The notes under the pieces: model-generated
Database searches by the model: none
Told to the model about the DNA's origin: nothing
The model's input: only the letters and a program-made list of their open reading frames with translations
Part shown: one piece after another, positions 34,901 to 42,031 of the stretch
How positions within the stretch are numbered: the first letter of the stretch is position 1
Layout of the letters: each line of letters starts with the position of its first letter
Translations under genes and position numbers: made by a program
Assembly (NCBI GenBank): GCA_041390905.1
Contig: JAWKPA010000012.1
Coordinates: 1,736,001-1,800,000, forward strand
Direction: 5' to 3'
DNA length: 64,000 bases
DNA from: JACKCD01 sp041390905
GTDB lineage: Bacteria; Chloroflexota; Anaerolineae; Promineifilales; Promineifilaceae

Positions 34901-35052
34901 CAGGTGCCAGCGGTGACGGTGCCGACATCTTCCGCTGCGCCTCCTTTGTCTCTGGCAGCAACACCAGTTGTACTTTCTCCCTTTACTGGGATGGTTCAGC
35001 CAACGGTTTTGCCGGGGAAGTGATGGACGGCCTGTTTATTGACAAGCCATAG
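31912..35052 (+). CDS. Large secreted protein with P-domain and FDGSDVGL repeats
   Basis: 1046 aa from TTG 31912, selected because GGAGGAAGG lies 2-10 nt upstream; GTG 31897 would place the ribosome site inside the gene. Signal sequence GVLVASVLLGGAWLIG. Residues ~130-570 form a beta-rich domain, probably a propeller (PPDPDITVGHDHIIVGVN, FDPYLDYDEKEGRYILG, WGDYTGMGIDPDGVTFWY). Then a proprotein-convertase P-like domain ~605-755 (VNVLGLNGTHTWINDLDFNL, SAGTWTLRIDDNA), a TNTPxPPTP linker, and three or four C-terminal repeats with SLFFDGSDVGL/MYFDGSDVGL. No protease domain is present despite the P-domain. Role: probably surface adhesion or secretion; inference. Confidence 0.88.
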   Translation: MNKLLSKSIRGVLVASVLLGGAWLIGRSSDPAAETVARYDAVQQALAPGRARGEGGETAVSPEQAPTIVQFTAVRPASVDMSSMPSRPSKVDRLQQQYLAGEIDIEANEGPVSEAVYETLLAESLAQKPDRAIQSYSVQSLASTLTAGANFKSIDYTQSQQGVPPDPDITVGHDHIIVGVNTSFQIFDKAGNSLVGPTLFEDFWGANCGTGSSVSMFDPYLDYDEKEGRYILGITAYDPNVNGGDNGYACIAVSKTDSATGQWWLYSFDGNPGTGTDYFFDYPHLGVGQNALYLSANMFGTSFVRNHVFAYDKFAMYAGQSANSVKINVGSSNFTIQPAKMHGYTSGGWPTNANEPHYFVDAQYGNNQNRLTVWKMTDPFGTASLTQAGTVTVNSYSLPVSQPQLGGSNIQGNDNRLLDVKYWGGKLYTTHAVGCNPGSGTVNCIRWYIIDISSGTPSLIDQGTFASNGEYRSFPAIAPNACGDMLVGYTKTSSSIYPSVYVAGRESADPAGQLKQETLLHAGEAFYTAYDSVPRRWGDYTGMGIDPDGVTFWYVGEYSRNQATARWSTWVGSYTWPGCNVGPTPTPGPTATATNTPLPTNTPGPSSCTIYASSDIPKAISTSGTPSVSSVLSVPAGGTITDVNVLGLNGTHTWINDLDFNLTSPQGTAVQIMAQSCNSEDNFSLSLDDEASPGSWPCPPVGGGTYQPSSPLSAFDGQNSAGTWTLRIDDNANLDGGSLNGWSLEICTEGAGPTPTNTPIPPTPTNTPVPPTPTNTPVPPTPTNTPMPPGGDELIYVSSTTNGNANGLAYNDEDIIVRNQTTGAWSLFFDGSDVGLTTSAADVDAFYLMSDGSLLLSFVGDPSITGLGTVARSDIVRFVGTFGSNTSGTFTMYFDGSDVGLTTTAENIDAMGVDGNGRLLISTTGSPSVTGLTGLVDEDVMAFTPTSLGATTAGSWSYYFDGSDVGLSTSNSEDVTGSWSDANGDLYLSALGAFSVAGASGDGADIFRCASFVSGSNTSCTFSLYWDGSANGFAGEVMDGLFIDKP
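34177..34278 (+). repeat. In-gene minisatellite encoding TNTPxPPTP linker
   Basis: Four to five tandem ~24-bp units of CCAACGCCGACCAACAC type with third-base drift; translates as PPTPTNTPVPPTPTNTPV. A shorter TPTPGP version lies at 33660-33730. Confidence 0.85.
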
Positions 35053-35068
35053 TAGCGGCATTTTTGGG

Positions 35069-35113
35069 GGAGATTAGAGATTGGGAATTGAAGCCAACCA
35101 ATCTCTAATCTCC
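35069..35113. repeat. GGAGATTAGAGATTGG hairpin repeat, copy 3
   Basis: Perfect 16-bp arms, 35069-35084 and 35098-35113, 13-nt loop. Thirty bases after the large secreted gene; may also end its transcript. Confidence 0.85.
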
Positions 35114-35165
35114 AGCATGAAAATAGTAGCTGAGGCTTTCGTACCTGGTTTTTACTTTGGCCTGG

Positions 35166-35204
35166 GCTAAAGAGCGAGGGTGGGAATCCTCGGCTACATT
35201 TTCA
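35166..35204. repeat. Degenerate GTAGCCGAGGATT repeat
   Basis: AGCGAGGGTGGGAATCCTCG followed by GCTACATTTTC; the right arm is identical to that at 14225-14240. Confidence 0.5.
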
Positions 35205-35219
35205 CACTTTGCATCACCC

Positions 35220-35774
35220 TCAAGTCTGCGCTTCTTGTTGCTTTTGCCTGTTCCACATTGCCTGTAGCGTTAAAATTTCGCCGCAGTGGCGTACGCTGTC
35301 TTGAAAAACGTGGCGCACCCAGGCATAGACCGACTGGTCGTTTTTGCCCCATTGCCGTAATTCAGCCAAACCCCCTTCTGGCAGTCCGCCCAAATAATCG
35401 TACATGGCCTGGTGTGTCCGGTCGAAGTAGTCAAATAGCAGGTCACGTTCAAATTGGGGAATGGCCGCTACTTCTTCCGCCGTGTAGCCAATTACAGAGC
35501 CAAAACCGGCGATGCCTAGCCCGCGTGAATCGTAAGCCACCTTTTTGTCCCAGCCGTTCCGGAACCACAGTTCATCTTCCTGGGTTTGCCCCTGTAAAAA
35601 GTGCACCAGAAAGACATCTAACATCCGCGCCACGTGCCAGATGGTGACGCTGATGCTGTTGGCATCGGGGTCGGGTGTCCAGTGGAGCAGTTCGGTGGGC
35701 ATGTCGGCTACAGCGTTTTTAATCCAGTTAGCGTTAAATTCCATCAAATCTATGAGCATTTCTGTTGGGGTCAT
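35220..35774 (-). CDS. DinB-family protein
   Basis: 184 aa from ATG 35774. AAAGGA is 7 nt upstream, whereas ATG 35780 would be only 1 nt from it. Helical bundle with DinB-type residues: LIDLMEFNANWIKNAVADMP, SISVTIWHVARMLDVFLV (metal His) and SVYAWVRHVFQDSVRHCGEI (C-terminal His pair). Probably a metal-dependent thiol transferase-type fold; substrate unknown. Divergent from mutY with a 69-base spacer. Confidence 0.8.
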   Translation of the reverse strand: MTPTEMLIDLMEFNANWIKNAVADMPTELLHWTPDPDANSISVTIWHVARMLDVFLVHFLQGQTQEDELWFRNGWDKKVAYDSRGLGIAGFGSVIGYTAEEVAAIPQFERDLLFDYFDRTHQAMYDYLGGLPEGGLAELRQWGKNDQSVYAWVRHVFQDSVRHCGEILTLQAMWNRQKQQEAQT

Positions 35775-35808
35775 TCGCATTTCCTTTTTGCAAGCATTAT
35801 GGGAAAAG

Positions 35809-35837
35809 TTGGGGCGGTGTCAAGCCAGGGTTACAAT
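35809..35837 (+). promoter_or_regulatory. mutY promoter, predicts leaderless mRNA
   Basis: TTGGGG, 17 bp, TACAAT at 35832-35837, then GGGCGG and ATG at 35844: 6 nt from -10 to start codon, as at 30075. Confidence 0.5.
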
Positions 35838-35843
35838 GGGCGG

Positions 35844-36974
35844 ATGAATGATTTGCGAGAAATTGCCCCTTTGTTGTTGGCCTGGTGGGATGCCGGGCAT
35901 GAGTTGCTGCCGTGGCGGGAAACAAAAAATCCGTACCACATTTGGGTATCGGAGATTATGTTGCAGCAAACGCAGGTGGTGACGGTGATTCCATATTATG
36001 AACGCTGGCTGGCGCGGTTCCCTACGGTGGAGACGCTGGCCGAGGCGTCGCTGGATGAGGTGCTGAAGCTGTGGGAGGGGTTGGGCTATTACAGCCGGGC
36101 GCGGAATTTACACGCGGCGGCGCAGATGGTGGTGGAACGGTTTAACGGCCGTTTACCTCCCACCGCCGCCGACCTCCAAACCCTCAAAGGTATTGGCCCC
36201 TACACCGCCGGCGCCATTGCCTCCATCGCCTTTGACGAGCCAGCCCCCATTCTCGATGGCAACGTCATCCGCGTCCTCAGTCGGCTCACCGATTTGGATG
36301 AGGATGTGACCAGTACCGCCACCAAAAAACGGCTGTGGCAGCTTGCCGCCGCTGTGGTTCCGGCCAGGCGACCGGGCGATTTTAATCAGGCACTGATGGA
36401 ACTGGGGCAGCAGGTGTGCGCATCGGCCAAGCCGCTGTGCCTGCTTTGCCCACTGCAAAAGCTGTGCCTGGCGCGGCAGCGGGGGACGCAGCTTGAACGC
36501 CCGGTGCGACCGCCACGACCAAATATTCCTCACTACGATGTGGCGGCGGGGGTTATTTGGCAAACGGAGGAGCGAGGGGAAAACGGCCGTTTTTTGATTG
36601 CACAACGGCCGTTAGACGGGTTACTTGGTGGGTTGTGGGAGTTCCCCGGCGGCAAACAGGAGCCAGGTGAAACGCTGCCGCAAACGCTGGCGCGTGAGAT
36701 TGAGGAAGAGTTGGCAGTTACCGTTCGCGTAGACAATTTTCTTACCAGCATCAAACATGCCTATACCCATTTCCGCATCACCCTCCACGCCTTTCACGCC
36801 ACCCTGACGGCCGGCGAACCACAGCATGTTGGCGTTGCTGACCACGCCTGGGTCACATTAGCCGACCTTGACAATTACGCCTTCGCCGTCACCGACCGCA
36901 AAATCATTGCCGCATTGAGGGATTGGAGATTGAACAAGTCTTCAATCTCCAATCTCCAATCTCCGAATCTCTAA
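35844..36974 (+). CDS. mutY: A/G-specific adenine glycosylase MutY
   Basis: 376 aa. Removes adenine opposite 8-oxoguanine. MutY features: HELLPWRETKNPYHIWVSEI, MLQQTQVVTVIPYYERWL (catalytic Glu lies in the preceding WVSEIMLQQTQV), HhH LQTLKGIGPYTAGAIASIAF with the downstream catalytic Asp in LDGNVIRVLSRL, and iron-sulphur cysteines in CASAKPLCLLCPLQKLC. The C-terminal domain (VAAGVIWQTEE ... GLWEFPGGKQEPGE) is NUDIX-like, used for 8-oxoG recognition. The last ~18 residues (DWRLNKSSISNLQSPNL) are encoded by a hairpin repeat, which also supplies the stop. The frame opens at 35634, but homology and promoter fix ATG 35844. Confidence 0.95.
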   Translation: MNDLREIAPLLLAWWDAGHELLPWRETKNPYHIWVSEIMLQQTQVVTVIPYYERWLARFPTVETLAEASLDEVLKLWEGLGYYSRARNLHAAAQMVVERFNGRLPPTAADLQTLKGIGPYTAGAIASIAFDEPAPILDGNVIRVLSRLTDLDEDVTSTATKKRLWQLAAAVVPARRPGDFNQALMELGQQVCASAKPLCLLCPLQKLCLARQRGTQLERPVRPPRPNIPHYDVAAGVIWQTEERGENGRFLIAQRPLDGLLGGLWEFPGGKQEPGETLPQTLAREIEEELAVTVRVDNFLTSIKHAYTHFRITLHAFHATLTAGEPQHVGVADHAWVTLADLDNYAFAVTDRKIIAALRDWRLNKSSISNLQSPNL

Positions 36975-36976
36975 TC
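36918..36976. repeat. GGAGATTGAA hairpin repeat forming the mutY 3' end
   Basis: GGGATTGGAGATTGAA on the left, TTCAATCTCCAATCTCC and further TCTCC units on the right. The coding frame runs through it and stops at 36974. Confidence 0.85.
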
Positions 36977-37026
36977 TCTTTGCCTTCCTTTCACGCCCTC
37001 TTAATGGTTTGCCATGTCGTTTGGCG

Positions 37027-37032
37027 TATCAT
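37027..37032 (+). promoter_or_regulatory. -10-like TATCAT 6 nt before the TPR gene start
   Basis: TATCAT then ATTTTT and ATG 37039. No -35 at the right distance. Same 6-nt geometry as 30075 and 35832. Confidence 0.35.
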
Positions 37033-37038
37033 ATTTTT

Positions 37039-38355
37039 ATGTCTCAACCCACGGCTTCCGGCTTTTTCGACACCCTCACCATTTCCAAAGCGGCAATGGC
37101 ACTTTACCGCGAGGCGCGGCAAGCATCCAAGCAGCATCAGCATCTCCACGCCATTGCTATGTATTCAGAAGCATACGCCTTTCCCGATACGCCCCAGCTT
37201 TTCCGGGCGCGTTTGCTGGAATATCGCGGCGAGAGCCATTGGCTGCTGTGCGAATTTGATCAGGCTGAGCAGGATTATGAAGCGGCGCTGGCACTGTGCG
37301 ACGAACCTGATCAGACGGCGCGGGTGCGGGTGCGCTTGAGTGAACTGGCAAATTTTTTGGGGGATTACGGCCGTTCCCTCGAATTATGTCAACAGGCTTT
37401 GGAAGAAAGCAACAAGGCAAGCAGCGTGTTGGTTACTGCCTGGGCGCGTCGGGGTGTGGCAATTGCGCTGCGGCAGCAGGGCAACAGTGAACAGGCACTG
37501 AGTTATTTGACCCAGGCGTTGGCAACGTTTCGCACCATGGGTGAAGCGCGGGAGCAGGCGCGAATTTTGGTCAGTATTGCTCGCACCCATTTAATGCGTG
37601 GCGAATACCAGCGAGCCGTGACGGCTTTGCAAGAGGCACTTCATTTGTTCCGTTCGCTTGATGATCGTTGGCGCATCACCGAAGTTCTGAGCGATTTGGG
37701 CGAGTGTTACCAGGGAGTATATGACCTGGAAACGGCTCTTGAGTTTCATGAACGGGCGTTGACACAGGCGCAGGAACAGCATGTGCGTCTTTTCTTGCCC
37801 AAAATTTACCGCAATTTGGGGTTTGTGCTGGTGCAGCTTGGGCAAACAGATGCGGGTATGGTCTATTTGGGGCGTTCATTGGAAGAGGCACAATCCTTGC
37901 AGGCGCGTGAGCAGGCGGTATTGTCGCTGTATCAATTGGCGCATGCCTGTCTTTTTGCGACTAGCCAGCCTGGGTTGGCCGGGCGGTATGTTTCCATGTT
38001 GAAGCAGTTGGCAGAGACGTTACAGGCGGCTCGTTTTTGTGCGCTGGCTGCTTTTGCCGAAGGGGAGATGCTCTTTGCGCGTGGGGAACAACAAACGGCC
38101 GTTTCTTCTCTCGAACGGGCGCTGATTTGGGCACAAACGGCCGTTGATCGCGGCATTCTCTGGCAGCTCCACGCCGCCATGAGCCGCATGGTAGACAACC
38201 CCGACATCGCCAATGTCCACCGCAACATCGCCGCCGAATTTCTGCGCCAGACGGCCGAACCACTGCAAGACCCCCAGGTCAAAAAACGATTCCTCCAGGC
38301 ACCACCAGTGGCCGCCATTTTGCAAGCCGCCACGGTTGACCCCAACTCCCTCTAA
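37039..38355 (+). CDS. Tetratricopeptide-repeat protein
   Basis: 438 aa built almost entirely of TPR helices. Consensus-like repeats include ALTQALATFRTMGEAREQARI, YQRAVTALQEALHLFRSLDD, YDLETALEFHERALTQAQE and TDAGMVYLGRSLEEAQSL. No HTH or kinase domain. Similar tails occur in STAND/AraC-type regulators, but here the protein stands alone, so it is a scaffold or regulator partner of unknown target. ATG 37039 rather than 37009 because the -10-like box lies between. Confidence 0.85.
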   Translation: MSQPTASGFFDTLTISKAAMALYREARQASKQHQHLHAIAMYSEAYAFPDTPQLFRARLLEYRGESHWLLCEFDQAEQDYEAALALCDEPDQTARVRVRLSELANFLGDYGRSLELCQQALEESNKASSVLVTAWARRGVAIALRQQGNSEQALSYLTQALATFRTMGEAREQARILVSIARTHLMRGEYQRAVTALQEALHLFRSLDDRWRITEVLSDLGECYQGVYDLETALEFHERALTQAQEQHVRLFLPKIYRNLGFVLVQLGQTDAGMVYLGRSLEEAQSLQAREQAVLSLYQLAHACLFATSQPGLAGRYVSMLKQLAETLQAARFCALAAFAEGEMLFARGEQQTAVSSLERALIWAQTAVDRGILWQLHAAMSRMVDNPDIANVHRNIAAEFLRQTAEPLQDPQVKKRFLQAPPVAAILQAATVDPNSL

Positions 38356-38378
38356 CGCTATAGTTGCCCTGAATAATG

Positions 38379-38451
38379 CAGGTGACAAGTTACAGGTAGC
38401 AGGTTTTGGCAGCAACCAACACTTGCCACCTGTCACTTGCAACTTGTCTGA
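38379..38451. repeat. CAGGTGACAAGTTACAGGTAG hairpin repeat (single family copy)
   Basis: GTGACAAGTTACAGGTAGCAG on the left, CTTGCCACCTGTCACTTGCAACTTGTC on the right. Inverted arms rich in CAGGTGACAAGTT units, filling the spacer between the TPR and HExxH genes. Confidence 0.7.
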
Positions 38452-38463
38452 CAGGGTGGTCGT

Positions 38464-39267
38464 ATGTTCCCATTTTTTCAAGCAATCTTTGACTGGCTGG
38501 CCGAACGGCTGCGTGATTTATGCCTTTGGCCGATCAACCTGGTGCGTGATTTTCCTGTGCGTGCGGCTCGCCTGTTGGCGACGTTATGGCGGGGGGTGAA
38601 GGGGGTGGTTTTCTTTTTGCCGGAGATGTGGGGGGAAAACGGCCGTTTCTTACCCCACCTGCGCTACAAGGTCGGCCGGCTTGCTGACTGGCTTCATCAA
38701 CTCCTTACCAACCTCTTCGACCTCATTGGCGGTCCCGAACTTGCCCAGTTCTTCATGCACCTCGTCACCAAAACCACCCCCCTCACCGGAGCCGAAATCG
38801 CCATGATGTCTACCGTCCTTGGCCCCCACGCCCTGCGCTACGGCGAAATCCGCGTTGCCGAAGGCGGCCTCTTCAACCTCATCTTCAAGCTAAACGGCAA
38901 TCTCGCCTTTGCCACCTGGCACACCATCAACCTCCCCCTGACCAGCGATAGCCAGGGCTACAGCCACACTCGCCAAAACCTCCCCATTGTTGTCCACGAA
39001 CTCACCCACGTTTACCAATACGAACAAATTGGCACCCGCTACCTCGGCGAAGCCATCTACATGCTCATCAAAACCAGGCGCGATTGCTATAACTATGGCG
39101 GTGTTAGCGGTCTCGCCACCGCCTGCTCTCACGGAAAAAAATATTGCGACTTTAACCGTGAGCAACAGGCCAAAATAACCCAAGACTATTTCTACCTGCG
39201 TCAGGCCGGCTATGACACAACACATTACGAACCCTTTTTACAGCAAGCCCGCGCTGGAGAACTCTAA
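38464..39267 (+). CDS. Membrane-associated HExxH zincin-like protein, unknown
   Basis: 267 aa. The first ~60 residues are amphipathic/hydrophobic with several Trp and Arg (WLAERLRDLCLWPINLVRDF), likely membrane-binding. A zincin motif LPIVVHELTHVYQYEQIGTRY (HELTH, with a downstream Glu in YLGEAIYML) suggests a metal site as in DUF4157-type proteins that act as toxin-like or immunity-associated peptidases. A Cys pair is in RRDCYNYGG ... TACSHGKKYCDF. No signal peptide. No partner gene is evident. Catalysis is inferred from HExxH only. Confidence 0.7.
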   Translation: MFPFFQAIFDWLAERLRDLCLWPINLVRDFPVRAARLLATLWRGVKGVVFFLPEMWGENGRFLPHLRYKVGRLADWLHQLLTNLFDLIGGPELAQFFMHLVTKTTPLTGAEIAMMSTVLGPHALRYGEIRVAEGGLFNLIFKLNGNLAFATWHTINLPLTSDSQGYSHTRQNLPIVVHELTHVYQYEQIGTRYLGEAIYMLIKTRRDCYNYGGVSGLATACSHGKKYCDFNREQQAKITQDYFYLRQAGYDTTHYEPFLQQARAGEL

Positions 39268-39438
39268 ATTGGGCGTGACCAACCAAACAGGCATAAAGCG
39301 AGCTAGAAAGACGACACAGAGTTAATCTCCCAATCTCTCAATCTCCCAGTCTCCCAACCTCAAGCCCGTTCATGCAAAACAGACTCAGCACCACAACACC
39401 CCCGCTTTGTCCTTGTTTGTCCCTAGTTTGACCCTTGT
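39268..39438. other. Intergenic, GGAGATT-type half repeat
   Basis: 39324-39360 holds tandem TCTCCCAATCTCTCAATCTCC units, the right arm of the GGAGATT family. Otherwise nothing seen except direct TTGTCCTTGTTTGTCCC-like repeats before the promoter. Confidence 0.5.
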
Positions 39439-39467
39439 TTGACATTATCTGTCACACCATTTATAAT
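39439..39467 (+). promoter_or_regulatory. Perfect consensus sigma70 promoter of the opp operon
   Basis: TTGACA at 39439-39444, exactly 17 bp, TATAAT at 39462-39467: every base matches the consensus. It is the strongest promoter in the window, about 400 nt upstream of oppA. Confidence 0.85.
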
Positions 39468-39473
39468 TAAAGT

Positions 39474-39875
39474 CTGTTGAATAGATACAACAATCACTCG
39501 AAACTCAAGAAGCAAGATGATTGTTACATTTAGAGATACAAAAGAATAAATCAAATCAAAACACAACCAACTGTTAACATAGCAAAATACAAGCCTTCTA
39601 GGCATTCGGTTGTGTTTCTTGTTTTCTGAGTTGTTAACTATTTAAAGGAGGTGGTGCTACTGCACTGAAAGACGCCGGTTTGCAAAGTACAATCTCTATT
39701 TTGCAAAACTAGTACAATAATCGGTCAATTTATATCAGGCTTTCGTGCAGACGTTCTCCATCAAGAACCCTGCTGCAATACTGATTACTAACTACCGATT
39801 ACTGATACTAAAAGATGGAAACCCCAAACATGTTTTATAAACCCCTTGCAGATTTTAGAGGAGGAAGATTCTAAA
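39474..39875 (+). promoter_or_regulatory. Long structured 5' leader of oppA, candidate cis-regulatory RNA
   Basis: About 400 nt from the predicted start of transcription to ATG 39876. Contains AAACACAACC (39559-39568) pairing perfectly with GGTTGTGTTT (39608-39617), with a small inner hairpin GCCT/AGGC (39593-39603). Also a full-strength AAAGGAGGTGG (39644-39654) that is followed only by a five-codon frame, and repeated CCGATTACTGATAC-like units near 39780-39810. No riboswitch class recognised. Confidence 0.5.
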
Positions 39876-41858
39876 ATGTTTCAAAACAAACGTTTAGTGC
39901 TTACCGCACTGTTTGCTCTCGTTGGTGCCATTATTCTTGTGGCTTGCCAACCCCAAGTTGTTACTGAAACCGTAGAAGTTACCCGCGTTGTCACCGAGAC
40001 CGTTGTTGAAGAAGGTCAGACCGTTGAGGTAACCCGTGTTGTTACGCAGACCGAAGAGGTTGTTGTTGAAGTAACCGCTGAAGCCGAAGCGGCTCCGGCA
40101 TCCAAAGACCTCGTTGTTTGTATGGCTCAGGAACCCGCGACCCTTTATCCGGCCGGCGGCTCCATGCTTGCTCAATCCGCAGTTATGCATGCTATTTGGA
40201 CGGATCAATACAGCAGCTTGAGCTACGCTTACCAACCCGTTGGTATTGCCAAGCTCCCCAGCCTAGCTGATGGCGATGCTGTTGTTAACGAGGTAGAGGT
40301 AAATGCTGGTGACACCGTTTTGGGTGCCGATGGCGAGCCTGTAACTCTCGAAGAAGGTGTTGAAGTTACCAATGCTGCTGGCGAGACCGTAGCCTTTGAT
40401 GGCACCCCCGTCACGATGAAGCAGATGACTGTTGACTTCGAGATCGTTGCCCGTAACTGGTCTGATGGCGAACCTGTAACCTCTGCTGACTACGTATACA
40501 CCTATAACGTGTACGCCGATCCGGACACCCCAGCTTCCAAGTTCACAGTTGACCGTACCGCTGCTTTTGAAGCAACTGGCGACCTGGGTGTTCGTTGGAC
40601 AGGTATCCCTGGTTATCTTGATTCCACTTATTTCCTGAATGCTGTTCCTGGCGGTGCTAATCAGATTTTCCCGGAACATGCCTGGAGCAAATACTCTGCT
40701 GCAGAGCTGTTGGAAGCAGAAGAAGTTAGCCGTAGCCCCATTGGTGACGGTGCGTTTGTTGTGTCAGAATGGGTTGCTGGTGACAGCATTCACCTGGTTC
40801 GCAATGACAATTTCTACCGTGCTGGCGAAGGCTTGCCCTACCTCAGCTCTGTAACTTACAAGTTTATTCCCGATACTAACCAAATGGTTGCCCAGTTGCT
40901 CTCTGGACAATGTGACATCGGTACACAGGACGGTATGGATGTTGGTCAATCTCCGTTCCTCATCGAAGCGCAGAACAATGGTCTGTTGACCCCCTACTTC
41001 CAGACTGGTACTGTTTTTGAACACATTGACTTCGGTATCAACTCCTACGGCGATTATGGCGATGGCATTGGCCGTCCTGACTGGTTTGAAGATGTACGTG
41101 TGCGTCAAGCTATGACCATGTGTACTGACCGCCAGAGCATGGTTGACAACATCCTCTACGGCAAGTCCGAAGTTATCCACACCTACATCCCCAGCGTCCA
41201 CCCGCTCTACCCCGATGGGTTGACCGAATGGCCCTTTGATGTAGAAGGAGCCAATGCCCTCCTCGACGAAGTTGGCTATGTAGATAGTGATGGTGATGGC
41301 ATCCGTGAAGATTCCGCAACGGGTACGCCTTTCAAAGTCACCTTGGGTACTACCTCTGGTAACGAAATGCGTCAGCAGTTGACCCAGATTTTCAAGGAAA
41401 ACATGCTGCAGTGTGGTATTGATGTTGAACTCTACTACCTGGCTTCCAGTGAGTGGTTTGCTGATGGTCCTGATGGTCCGTTGTTCGGCCGGCGCTTTGA
41501 CCTCGGTGAATTTGCCTGGTTGACTGGTGTGGAGCCATCTTGTGGCCTTTACCTCTCCTCTGCTATTACTGGCCCAATCGAAGAAGGCTTTGGTGGTTGG
41601 GGTGAATCCAACGAAACCGGTTGGTCAAATGCTGACTACGACGCAGTTTGTAATGCGGCCGCTAGCTCCTTGCCGGGTACCCCCGAATACGAAGACAACC
41701 ACAAAGAAGCACAGCGCATTTTCTCCCAGGAAGTACCTGTGATTCCGTTGTTCCTCCGCTTGAAAGTGGCTGCGGCTCGTACCAACGTTGTGAACTTCAG
41801 CGTTGATCCAACGCAGAACTCTGAGCTCTACAATATCTACGAACTTGACCTGCAATAG
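39876..41858 (+). CDS. oppA: Oligopeptide/dipeptide ABC importer substrate-binding lipoprotein
   Basis: 660 aa, SBP family 5. Start ATG 39876 has GAGGAGGAAG upstream. Lipoprotein signal TALFALVGAIILVAC. Then an unusual acidic Val/Thr-rich tether of ~45 residues (repeats of VTRVVTETV/VTRVVTQTEEV), then the binding domain. DLVVCMAQEPATLYP is the family start, with VNEVEVNAGDTVLG, GDGAFVVSEWVAGDSIHLVRN (typical SBP5 hinge) and VRQAMTMCTDRQSMVDNIL. Larger than E. coli OppA (~540). Codon third positions are T-richer than in neighbouring genes, and no AACGGCCGTT occurs. First gene of oppABCDF. Confidence 0.93.
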   Translation: MFQNKRLVLTALFALVGAIILVACQPQVVTETVEVTRVVTETVVEEGQTVEVTRVVTQTEEVVVEVTAEAEAAPASKDLVVCMAQEPATLYPAGGSMLAQSAVMHAIWTDQYSSLSYAYQPVGIAKLPSLADGDAVVNEVEVNAGDTVLGADGEPVTLEEGVEVTNAAGETVAFDGTPVTMKQMTVDFEIVARNWSDGEPVTSADYVYTYNVYADPDTPASKFTVDRTAAFEATGDLGVRWTGIPGYLDSTYFLNAVPGGANQIFPEHAWSKYSAAELLEAEEVSRSPIGDGAFVVSEWVAGDSIHLVRNDNFYRAGEGLPYLSSVTYKFIPDTNQMVAQLLSGQCDIGTQDGMDVGQSPFLIEAQNNGLLTPYFQTGTVFEHIDFGINSYGDYGDGIGRPDWFEDVRVRQAMTMCTDRQSMVDNILYGKSEVIHTYIPSVHPLYPDGLTEWPFDVEGANALLDEVGYVDSDGDGIREDSATGTPFKVTLGTTSGNEMRQQLTQIFKENMLQCGIDVELYYLASSEWFADGPDGPLFGRRFDLGEFAWLTGVEPSCGLYLSSAITGPIEEGFGGWGESNETGWSNADYDAVCNAAASSLPGTPEYEDNHKEAQRIFSQEVPVIPLFLRLKVAAARTNVVNFSVDPTQNSELYNIYELDLQ

Positions 41859-41880
41859 GCCAATTTGTTGATTGATTAAA

Positions 41881-41922
41881 AATGGTGGTAATGCTCGTTT
41901 GCATTGCCACCATTTTTTTTTG
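41881..41922 (+). terminator. Intrinsic terminator between oppA and oppB
   Basis: AATGGTGGTAATGC and GCATTGCCACCATT form a 14-bp stem with one G-T pair, loop TCGTTT, then T9. Partial read-through here would give more binding protein than membrane parts. Confidence 0.9.
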
Positions 41923-42031
41923 TAGAGGGTCTGTCAATCCTAGCATATCGTTGTTTGGTTTGATAGAATATGTGCGTCTTAGAGACAAAACCCCGTTTGC
42001 AAATCTTCAAGCTTTATCGAGGAGGTAGAGC

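Noticed and set aside
39644..39675. Strong AAAGGAGGTGG followed by GTG start
   Set aside because: The frame ends after five codons; kept only as part of the leader, not called as a gene.
41964..41969. TAGAAT as a separate oppB promoter
   Set aside because: No -35 at 16-18 bp; oppB is better explained by read-through of the terminator after oppA.
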